Positions 7,978-16,300 of a DNA stretch of 64,000 bases are shown here, piece after piece. The stretch comes from Clostridioides difficile. Lineage in GTDB: Bacteria; Bacillota; Clostridia; Peptostreptococcales; Peptostreptococcaceae. Under the pieces are notes generated by a model. That model worked only from the letters and a program-made list of their open reading frames with translations. It did not search any database and was not told the DNA's origin. Each line of letters starts with the position of its first letter. The stretch's first letter is position 1. The DNA lies in NCBI GenBank assembly GCA_024919175.1, contig CP103804.1:62001-126000 (forward strand), written 5' to 3'. A program made the translations under genes and the position numbers.

Positions 7978-8922
7978 CTAATCAATGGTATTTGACCCAT
8001 CTATTTCTTCATTTAAATCATTCAATCTATTTTTAAAACTTTCTATCTGCTTATCTGACAAATCAAGATACTCAGTTATTCTTCCTATATATTTAGGACT
8101 TTTAGTATTTATTAATTTTAAGGCACTATCCATAGACTTTTGTCTAAGTTCATACGCCTTTTTTACATCATCTCTAGCACTACTCAATACATTTGTATAT
8201 TCATCCTTAGAAAGCTCTGGAATTTGCATATTCTCATACTCTTCTATAACTTCCTTACATTTATTTCTAGCATTTGTAACATCTTTTTTTATACTAGATA
8301 ATCTAGTTATACTTTTTGCTAAATCCTTAGTGTAAGGTATACATTCTCTCATTGGTACTAAAGCTACTCTTTCTATATTATAAATTTCTTTCTTGAAAAT
8401 TCCTATACTTTCTAGGTCTATTTTTTTAATATCTTCAGAATCATTTTCTTTACTTGTATAATTATCACTGTTTTCTTTAGTATTTCCTTGTTTTTCTGAT
8501 TCGCTATTTGTTGAAGTATTTTTTTCTAAATCATTATCTTTTGTTAAATCTTTTTTATTTTCTTCGTTATTGTTTTCTGTGCTTTGTGTGTTTTTATCTT
8601 GTTTACTATCTACATTATCTACATTTTTGTTATTTAATTCTTTGCTATCTTTTTTATCTTGTTTTAAATCCTTATCTTCTTTTTCATTGAAATTTGATAC
8701 ATATTTCTCATCATATGTCTCATCAGAAATATAATTATGATAATACATAGATTCTTTTATCTTATTAAGTCCACTCATATAGATGTTACTTATCATTATT
8801 GTTGTAGCTAATACTACATAAATACTACTGTAGATACAAGACCTCTTAAAATTCTTGTAATTTCTGAATATCACTATCAAAGGAATAAGATATAAAAATA
8901 TAAAAACTAATATCCACCTCAT
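7978..8922 (-). CDS. Membrane-anchored protein with acidic Asn/Lys/Glu-rich linker
   Basis: Not recognised. 314 residues. Two membrane segments at the N-terminus (WILVFIFLYLIPLIVIF and a second near residue 35-50) are followed by a low-complexity linker about 100 residues long rich in Asn, Lys, Asp, Glu and Ser, then a helical C-terminal domain (about residues 180-310) with coiled-coil character. The topology suggests the C-terminal domain is carried outside the membrane. A TTG seven codons earlier would extend the frame, but AAAGGAG stands nine bases before the ATG at 8922. No function is suggested. Confidence 0.75.
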   Translation of the reverse strand: MRWILVFIFLYLIPLIVIFRNYKNFKRSCIYSSIYVVLATTIMISNIYMSGLNKIKESMYYHNYISDETYDEKYVSNFNEKEDKDLKQDKKDSKELNNKNVDNVDSKQDKNTQSTENNNEENKKDLTKDNDLEKNTSTNSESEKQGNTKENSDNYTSKENDSEDIKKIDLESIGIFKKEIYNIERVALVPMRECIPYTKDLAKSITRLSSIKKDVTNARNKCKEVIEEYENMQIPELSKDEYTNVLSSARDDVKKAYELRQKSMDSALKLINTKSPKYIGRITEYLDLSDKQIESFKNRLNDLNEEIDGSNTID

Positions 8923-9008
8923 AAATCGTGTCTCCTTTCTCAAAACCGAAATCCCTCAAATATTTATTTTTAATCATGTATCTTATAGTATTTACCAATT
9001 TATGTTTT

Positions 9009-9701
9009 TTAATCGCGAACTTTTATTAAATTAAATTCTGTATAATCACAAGATGCTAATATATATTCAACTCCATTTCGAAACCCTTTTAGACCCATTT
9101 TAAAAGACTCTTTACCATGCAAGTGACCATAAATCACCTTTTCAACATTATATTCTTCAAATAATTTTGTAAATAAAGACTCTTCTAATCTATCATTTGT
9201 AGGAGGATAATGAGTAATTACTATTATTTTTGAATATCCTTTTTTATGGGCAGACTCTAATGACAGCCTTAATCTATTTTCTTCTCTTTTATAAACTTTT
9301 TCATCAGTCTCATCAAATTTAACATCATTAGGGCATATCCAACCTCTACCTCCACAAATTGCATAATCTTTGTATTCATAAAAATTTGTTTGAATAAAAC
9401 TCATATTTTCATATAACTTGTTCAAACTTGTAACTGTTGTCCACCAATAATCATGATTTCCCTTTATAAGTATTTTTTTACCTGGAAGTTCATTTATTAT
9501 GTCTAAGTCTTTTCTAGCTTCTGATAAATTAATTCCCCAAGATGTATCCCCTAATACTAGTACTACATCTTCTTCTGTAACAACCTCTTTCCAATTATCT
9601 ATAATCTTTTTTTCATGACCATCCCAATTACTACCAAAGATATTCATTGGCTTATTTACTGATGTTGAAAAATGTAAATCACCTATTGCATATAAACTCA
9701 T
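9009..9701 (-). CDS. Calcineurin-like metallophosphoesterase
   Basis: Cytoplasmic phosphoesterase of 230 residues with the full set of dimetal-binding motifs: AIGDLHF at the start, LGDTSWG (about 50), GNHDYWW (about 81), THYPP (about 165) and GHLHG near 195. The length matches the compact bacterial YvnB/YkuE-like group. The substrate (phosphodiester or phosphomonoester) cannot be read from sequence. It is separated from the upstream alarmone synthetase gene by a hairpin at 9733-9774, so it may be a separate transcript. Confidence 0.88.
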   Translation of the reverse strand: MSLYAIGDLHFSTSVNKPMNIFGSNWDGHEKKIIDNWKEVVTEEDVVLVLGDTSWGINLSEARKDLDIINELPGKKILIKGNHDYWWTTVTSLNKLYENMSFIQTNFYEYKDYAICGGRGWICPNDVKFDETDEKVYKREENRLRLSLESAHKKGYSKIIVITHYPPTNDRLEESLFTKLFEEYNVEKVIYGHLHGKESFKMGLKGFRNGVEYILASCDYTEFNLIKVRD

Positions 9702-9732
9702 AACATCATTCCTTCCTTGACTAAACTAAATA

Positions 9733-9774
9733 GGCTGTCTCTTCTTAGAAATTATTTTCCATTAAGAGGCAGCC
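9733..9774 (-). terminator. Hairpin between relQ and the metallophosphoesterase gene
   Basis: GGCTGTCTCTT (9733-9743) pairs with AAGAGGCAGCC (9764-9774) across a 20-base loop. The tail on the minus strand is TATTTAG, weak, so termination may be partial. Confidence 0.5.
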
Positions 9775-9808
9775 CCATTAATATTTAGTAAATTTTCTAC
9801 AAGTAGCC

Positions 9809-10630
9809 TTATTGAACCACTCTATCATCTACCTTAGTATCCTTATATTGCTCTAATAACATATCTATTTCCTGTTTTAATGCTAAAATTTCGGTTATGT
9901 TTTTGTCTGTCTCAGTTCTATCCAACTTTCTTTGATACTGCATAGCTTTATGTGTATCACCTAAGTCATATAACTCTTGTATTCTATTTAGAGTGTCTCT
10001 AATCGCTATAGACTTCATTTGATACATAGCCTGAGCTTTCATTATATCCTCTCTTATTTCACTCATTTCTTGGTCTAAGAGAAACGCAGCATCAGATGCT
10101 CTTCTAAGTCTTTCTGCTAGAGTCTCAGGTATGTAATGGTCATATTTATATTTTAATGAATGTTCTATTGTAGCCCAGAAATTCATTGCAAGAGTTCTTA
10201 TTTGGATTTCACATATAATTTCTTTTGAGCCCGCAATTGAGTTTATAGGATATTTTATTATAACATGATAGCTTCTATATCCACTATCTTTGTAGTTTGT
10301 AATATAATCTTTTTCCCCTATTATAGTCATATCATTTCTTACTTTTATCAAATCAACTATAGCATATATATCCTCAACAAACTGGCACATTATTCTTATA
10401 CCAGCAATATCATCAATTTCAGTTTCTATATCTTTTGCATTTAGCCTTTTTAACTTAGATATTATGGAAGATATTTTTTTTGTTCTTCCTGTAACAAATT
10501 CTATGGGAGAATAGTCGCCTTTTGCTAAATATTCTTTTCTTATATTTTTAAATTTTATCTTTAATTCCTCTACTGCATGTTCATAAGGTGCTAGTATTTC
10601 ATTCCATTTTTCGTATTCCATATTGCTCAC
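9809..10630 (-). CDS. relQ: Small alarmone synthetase (GTP pyrophosphokinase)
   Basis: Single-domain RelA/SpoT-type synthetase of 273 residues, longer than B. subtilis YjbM (211) because of an extended helical C-terminus. Family motifs are FVTGRTKKISSIISKLKR (nucleotide-binding loop), IAGIRIMCQF, SGYRSYHVIIKYP, and EIQIRTLAMNFWATIEHSLKYK, which holds the catalytic Glu and GTP-binding residues. There is no hydrolase, TGS or ACT domain, so it makes but does not degrade the alarmone. C. difficile RelQ has been reported to form mainly pGpp rather than ppGpp. The gene is upstream of the metallophosphoesterase and downstream of a MBL-fold gene, 40 bp apart. Confidence 0.93.
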   Translation of the reverse strand: MSNMEYEKWNEILAPYEHAVEELKIKFKNIRKEYLAKGDYSPIEFVTGRTKKISSIISKLKRLNAKDIETEIDDIAGIRIMCQFVEDIYAIVDLIKVRNDMTIIGEKDYITNYKDSGYRSYHVIIKYPINSIAGSKEIICEIQIRTLAMNFWATIEHSLKYKYDHYIPETLAERLRRASDAAFLLDQEMSEIREDIMKAQAMYQMKSIAIRDTLNRIQELYDLGDTHKAMQYQRKLDRTETDKNITEILALKQEIDMLLEQYKDTKVDDRVVQ

Positions 10631-10671
10631 CCTTTATTTGTTTTTTATGACCTTCTTTATTTTATCATAAT

Positions 10672-11586
10672 TTATTTCGTTTTTGTATAGTAAAGCAATT
10701 CTCCATCCTCTAAGATATACCCTATTTCGTCTAAATCAATTAGGTAACTTATGACAGATATCAATGAAGATTTAAAAAAATGATACTCTTTATAATTATT
10801 GCTTAAATTATTGTTATTTATAATGTTTTTTAGTAAAATTTCTAAAGATTTTGGTTTTTCAAGTAACTGTCTTATTTGGTACAAATATTTCTCTAAAGCA
10901 TTCAAATGCTTTTCTATTAATTTATAAGCATCTTCTTTTGATATAACTTGTTTTCCATGACCCAAAACCAAATACTCAAAATCTACACCTTTTAACTTTT
11001 CTAATGAGTTCATTTGTTCTTGTATATCATATAAAAATAAGAAATCGTATTTTGATAGAATTTCATCTCCTATCAAAAGGTCTCCCACAAAAATCACCTT
11101 ATCTTTAGTCAAAACAGCTATACTTCCAGGTGTATGTCCCTGAAATTCAATTATATCAATCATTTCATTATTTAATTCCAATCTACCTGCATCTATAGTT
11201 TTGTCTATTTCTATATCATCTAGCATTTTACTTTTTAAAATATTATCCATAAATATATTGCTTTTCCCCCCAACAATATACTTTGAAAATAATTCTGGGT
11301 TTTCTATATATAACTTATCGTATTTTGATGACATTACGCACACATCTTTATAATGTTCTTTAAATTGATTACATGCCCCATAGTGGTCATCATGACCATG
11401 AGTATTTATAATATATCTAACTTGTATTTTATTTTCATCCAATACTTTGGTTACTCTTCTGGGCCTCGAACCACATAATCCTGGGTCTATCATAAGTGCT
11501 GTATTATCCTCAAACACATATATTCCTGTATTTGTACCACCTTTTATAAAAAAAGTATTTCCTTTTACTTTTGTTAGATTCACCAT
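10672..11586 (-). CDS. Metallo-beta-lactamase-fold hydrolase
   Basis: MBL-fold protein of 304 residues. The zinc-binding signature NTHGHDDHYG lies near residue 61, followed by GHTPGSIAVLT, FVGDLLIG and LGHGKQVI, which supply the other metal ligands. The last ~90 residues form a helical extension (winged-helix-like region) seen in thiol-hydrolase and glyoxalase-like members. The substrate is unknown. GAGGTG four bases before the ATG at 11586 supports this start over a GTG two codons earlier. Same-strand spacing of about 40 bp to relQ allows cotranscription. Confidence 0.87.
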   Translation of the reverse strand: MVNLTKVKGNTFFIKGGTNTGIYVFEDNTALMIDPGLCGSRPRRVTKVLDENKIQVRYIINTHGHDDHYGACNQFKEHYKDVCVMSSKYDKLYIENPELFSKYIVGGKSNIFMDNILKSKMLDDIEIDKTIDAGRLELNNEMIDIIEFQGHTPGSIAVLTKDKVIFVGDLLIGDEILSKYDFLFLYDIQEQMNSLEKLKGVDFEYLVLGHGKQVISKEDAYKLIEKHLNALEKYLYQIRQLLEKPKSLEILLKNIINNNNLSNNYKEYHFFKSSLISVISYLIDLDEIGYILEDGELLYYTKTK

Positions 11587-11642
11587 CTTCACCTCATTTT
11601 GACAATATTTATACTACAAGTTATTATTTATTTAATATAAGA

Positions 11643-12374
11643 CTATAGCAGAATAAGCCTTTTTATTCTATTAATAGTTCTTTTTTTTATTTTAGGCTCT
11701 TTAGATATCCTTATTTTTACATTATATGCTAAATCTCTGTAGAATAGAGATTCTATAAAATATTCAACTATACCTCTATCTTTAAAATCTATATCTATAA
11801 TGCTACTGGAATATAGTTTTGAATCTAGTATCATAAGTTCATCAAAAAAACTTAATCTCTCAGATTTACTCAAATAACCTTTGCTTGGAATAAAGCTTTC
11901 ACAATAATCTATCCTATAGTTCACTACTTCATCATTTATTTCAATCCCATATTGTGTCTTCATCAACTCTTTATAGTCATTATTTTTCTTAGTTACATTA
12001 TTTAGGTTTTTGTTATAGTCTTCTTTTTTCCAATGTCCAAACAATCTACAATTTAGTGGTCTAACTTCGTATATTAAACACCTATTATCATCATCTTTGA
12101 ATGGACATGAATTTTTTTTAGAATACTCTTCAAAATAATAGTCTACTATTTTAATTATACATCTTCTTCTTAAATTCGCTCTATCTTCAAGATAACAAAA
12201 TATATTCAAAAACTCAATTAAATTTATACCTACTGATTCCATACAACAATTACCACAGCCAGAACAATTTCCAGTTGGTAAAGATTCATATACAGTATTT
12301 AGTTTATTAAAGAGCTTATTTTTAGTGGAATAATCTATACAATTTAAAATATCTTTATTTTTTATACTAGTCAT
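11643..12374 (-). CDS. YkgJ-family cysteine cluster protein
   Basis: 243 residues with the conserved CSGCGNCCMES near residue 38 and, after a gap, CPFKDDDNRCLIYEVRPLNCR, the Cx(n)CxxCC plus CPxL/RCxIYxxRPxxCR pattern of the UPF0153/YkgJ family that is thought to bind zinc or an iron-sulfur cluster. The role is unknown. The C-terminal 90 residues are unusually long and basic. It faces away from the small plus-strand gene at 12463, with a shared promoter region between. Confidence 0.85.
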   Translation of the reverse strand: MTSIKNKDILNCIDYSTKNKLFNKLNTVYESLPTGNCSGCGNCCMESVGINLIEFLNIFCYLEDRANLRRRCIIKIVDYYFEEYSKKNSCPFKDDDNRCLIYEVRPLNCRLFGHWKKEDYNKNLNNVTKKNNDYKELMKTQYGIEINDEVVNYRIDYCESFIPSKGYLSKSERLSFFDELMILDSKLYSSSIIDIDFKDRGIVEYFIESLFYRDLAYNVKIRISKEPKIKKRTINRIKRLILL

Positions 12375-12462
12375 TATTATTACTCCTTGTTATAATTATT
12401 AAGTTAATACAAACAATTATTATAACATATTTTTTAAATTTAATCGCATGAGGAGGCATTTT

Positions 12463-12714
12463 ATGAATAGATATACAAAAATCATTAATATGATGGGAAG
12501 TTACTATACAAAAGACTTCGAGAAAGAAAAAAAGAATGTAATAAAAGTTAGAGAAGTTAAAGAAGACACAGTTAAAAAATTTTTCTTACAGGGTGACTGT
12601 GAAGTTCTAGTAGTATTTGAAGATACTGGCAAAGAAATACTTATTGACGACTTTTCACCTGAAGAAGATATCAAAAAATATTTAGGCGTAAAATTCATAA
12701 ATAAAAAAAGATAG
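12463..12714 (+). CDS. Small hypothetical protein
   Basis: Not recognised. 83 residues, charged, no membrane segment, with alternating strands (VLVVFEDTGKEILIDDF). The start at 12463 is preferred because GAGGAGG lies eight bases before it; the five codons upstream contain that site and would be untranslated. The stop codon sits inside the left arm of a strong hairpin (12709-12756). Confidence 0.75.
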   Translation: MNRYTKIINMMGSYYTKDFEKEKKNVIKVREVKEDTVKKFFLQGDCEVLVVFEDTGKEILIDDFSPEEDIKKYLGVKFINKKR

Positions 12715-12756
12715 TTATTAAAACGAAGCATCTAAATTAAATTTTAATAACTATCT
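12709..12756 (+). terminator. Hairpin overlapping the stop codon of the 83-residue gene
   Basis: Perfect 15-bp arms AGATAGTTATTAAAA and TTTTAATAACTATCT with an 18-base loop. The stop TAG lies in the left arm. No T-run follows directly; the next hairpin (12785-12830) has one. Confidence 0.6.
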
Positions 12757-12784
12757 GTAGTTGTTATTTTATATTTTCATAATC

Positions 12785-12830
12785 AAAAGTTATCTTTTGT
12801 CTCATTTTTAGACCTTAAGATAGCTTTTTT
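12785..12830 (+). terminator. Rho-independent terminator
   Basis: AAAAGTTATCTT pairs with AAGATAGCTTTT and is followed by TTCTATTTTTTG on the plus strand. It ends the transcript of the small gene and insulates the DUF4132 operon. Confidence 0.8.
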
Positions 12831-12946
12831 CTATTTTTTGTAAAATAATTCCATAATTCACACTAATAATTCACAAAATGATATAATATAACAAATAGAT
12901 AAATTTTTTAAGTTTCTTAATACTTAATATTTTGCGAGGTGATTTT

Positions 12947-13366
12947 ATGCAAATTTATTTTAGAGTTAAAGCTGTTGGCAAACGTAGACCTATGCTAGAA
13001 CTTACCCCCTTTGACTTATCTGACAACATCAATTGCCTAAAAGAGGCTATCTCTGAAATTGTATCTAAAAATGTTCTTGAATATAATGAAAAGACCCCAG
13101 AAAAATCAATAATAAGCTTTTTAACTAATGAAGAGATTGAATCTCAAGCTAATATTGGAAAAGTTGGCTTTGGCTCTATCTACAATGAAAACAAACAATC
13201 TCTAGAAAAAGCCATAGAGGTTGCACTACAAGCATTTGAAGATGGAATATATAAAGTTCTTATAAACGAAGATGTTATTGAAGAACTCAATTCTCCTATA
13301 AATTTAAAAGATAGTGATATATTCACCTTTATAAGACTTACTCTACTTGCTGGAAGAATGTTTTAA
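12947..13366 (+). CDS. Small conserved protein upstream of the DUF4132 gene
   Basis: 139 residues, not assigned to a named family. It shows a strand-rich N-terminus (QIYFRVKAVGKRRP), a central IGKVGFGSIYN, then KAIEVALQAFEDGIYKVLI and a C-terminal DIFTFIRLTLLAGRMF. This pattern of conserved-looking motifs is what one sees in small proteins beside DUF4132 genes, which is why a functional pair is inferred. GAGGTG lies six bases before the ATG at 12947; a TTG five codons earlier overlaps that site and is unlikely. The next gene starts 24 bp after its stop, so both are in one operon. Confidence 0.75.
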   Translation: MQIYFRVKAVGKRRPMLELTPFDLSDNINCLKEAISEIVSKNVLEYNEKTPEKSIISFLTNEEIESQANIGKVGFGSIYNENKQSLEKAIEVALQAFEDGIYKVLINEDVIEELNSPINLKDSDIFTFIRLTLLAGRMF

Positions 13367-13390
13367 AATAAATAAATTGGAGGTACATAA

Positions 13391-16300
13391 ATGTCAGAAC
13401 GTACTAGAGTAGAAAAAAATCCTAAAATAATTGAAGATTTCAAGCAAAACTTTACTAAATCTTCTTCAAAACCATATTACGATTTAGCTAAAGCTCTTTG
13501 GGATTGTGTAAAAGATGAATCATACTATTATGATGTAAAAGATGAAAATAAGTTCTTAGATATGATAAAAAAATACTATAATTGTTATTACTACGAAATT
13601 GAAAGTGTAGATACTTTACTCTCTGGTCCTTTAAAAAATGCATTAGAATTAATGTTTACTCCTGAGCAAGTAGAAGAACTTTGCCAATTAATTAAAAGAA
13701 GAATGAATTATACATATTCAGGAGGATACTACCGTAAAGGATATCGCTCAAATAGACTTAAAGATTATTTTAGAAATATGATAAGACTTATATCATATTA
13801 TGTTAGTTTGATTCATTATGATTTTTCTGTATTAGATTATCTTACACTTCCAGATAAAGTTCTTCAATATGACTATATAATGAGTGATAAAATCGCACTA
13901 GAAATAGACAAAGGAAATAATGATGTAATCAATGCTTTAGAGGAAGTAATCTTTGGAGAAAATCAGACTGCCCTACTTACTAGACAAATGATAATTGGTA
14001 TTATGAAAAGTCATAGTGAAAAGTGCTATGAAATGCTTTCTAAGCTTCTTTTGGCAGCTAAACAACAAGAAGGCCTTAGACAACAAATTGTAGAAAGCCT
14101 AGATGAAGGTACAATTCCTGCATCTATATATATGTTAAAAACTATCTTAGATAACAATTTAGAAAGATTTAGTTCTGTTATAAGAGCTTTAGATACATGG
14201 ACAGGGCTTGGGTTTTCAGACCAAAAACCTGGAGTAGTTCGTAAGTGTCTAGAACTTTCATATAAATCATTGACTGATGAACAGTTTCGTATGGAGTCAA
14301 TTAACAGCAATGACAACCTTGAGATTTATTTTGCTTTATGGGCAACTGCCACTTACAATATCTATGATGCCTACTCTCTTATTGAAAAATTACTTTCATA
14401 TGATGAAAAATACAAAAAACTTGTATCACTTTACTTCTTATCAAATACAGAAAGTACATATTTTAAGCACTCTGTTGCATCTAAAAATATTAAAGGTGAC
14501 GATTTAGAGATACTTGCATGGGTAGTTAGAAACTTCTATGTAGAAAGCTCTGTTGGTTACTACTATAATTGGCAAAACAGAACGGTTGATTTTGACTTAT
14601 CAGATTCTCCTATTGATAAAGACTTTGAAACTAGAAAGGAGCAATTTGAAAATCTAAAACATACTTTAGAACTTTTAAATTCAAAAACTAAGGAATTTTC
14701 TGGAAGTGTATTCCCATGGTCTTGGGTTGAAATTTCTTCTCACAATATACTTAGATGCATGATGACATTAACAGCATATGATATGAATTCTCAATTTATG
14801 GATGTTCTAATGGACAACTGTTATCTTATGAGTTCGGACTTGAGAGCTTCACTTATAGCTAATTTTATAAATGAACCAAAAACGGATAAACAGCGTAGTT
14901 TCTTATTAGAATGCTTGAGCGATAAGAGTGTTTCCAATAGAGAAATTGTATTAAGTTTACTTAAAAAACTCGACTTATCAGATGTAGAATTAGACAAAAT
15001 AAACAACTTACTTGCTTTAAAAACAAGTTCCATCAGACAAACAGTAATAAAGATTTTACTTGAACAAGATGATTTAAAACTAGAAAATATTGCTTCTTCT
15101 CTAATAAAATCTTCAAATTCTCAAAAATGTCTTGGAGGACTTGAAATTGTAAACTTATTAAAAGACAATACTGATAGACAAGAGATATATAATAAACTTA
15201 TTTTATTAGTAGAAAGTGTTGATAAGTCTAAAAAGAATACATCTCAAGTTCAGATATTAATTGATAATTTATTAGGAAAAGCAAAAAATGATTATTGTAA
15301 AGAAAATGGATTTGGTATATACAATCCTGAAAATAAAGTTCAAATTCCTGAACAATTTGATTTTAAATACGACTCTTCTAGTCCATCAAAACTGAATAAG
15401 ATTATTTCCAATTTAAGTTTGTCTTCTAATGAGGATTCTGTTTCTATATCAACTAAAAAAGAAGCTAAAAAGATTCTCGATGTAGATATAAATAAAATAT
15501 TAAAAATATATGAAAAATTTGATGAACTTATTATTGAAAATGCAGATTATGAATATGAAGTAGAAAGATGGTCAGGTAACGTAGATAAAGTACTTTTAGG
15601 TTACTCTACATATAATTTAACTCCTATTAAACGTATAACTGGAAATAATAAGGATACTATTGATAATTATCCATTAGCTGAGCTTTGGAGAGAAACTAGT
15701 AAGAAACTCCATTTAGATTATAAAACAATCCTTGATATTTTATTTTATAGTATACGCCCATGTTCTTATCACGAAATAGAAAAAAGTTGGTTTTCATCTA
15801 TATACTCAAATGTACTTGATGAAAAAAAACAAAAGAAATTATATTCAAAATTAGATAAATTAAAATTTGATGTTCTTACAAGAAGGATACTTGCAGTATT
15901 ACTAAATGAATTTGACCAGAAAGAAATTTTTGAATACTGTTTAGATACATACTACAAACTTAGAAACCTATTAACTACTGAACAATGTAAAAAACAAAGA
16001 GTTGAATTTACTAAAAACTACTATAGACAAAATGAATACTGCCCTGCTTTAGATGCCCCAATTTTGAACTATTGGCTTGGAAAGGCACATTCATTTATTT
16101 ATGATGATATTTCTTTTACTAAGTTCTTCTATACTACATTTGCAAATTATCAACTTTTAGAATATAAATTCCCATTTTATGCTAATATAGATATATTTGC
16201 TCGTGCATATGAATTGGGATTAATGACTGAGGAACAAATCAATCGAGAAATGGTAACTGGATACAATGCAACAAATATAATACGAATTTTAACAAATCCT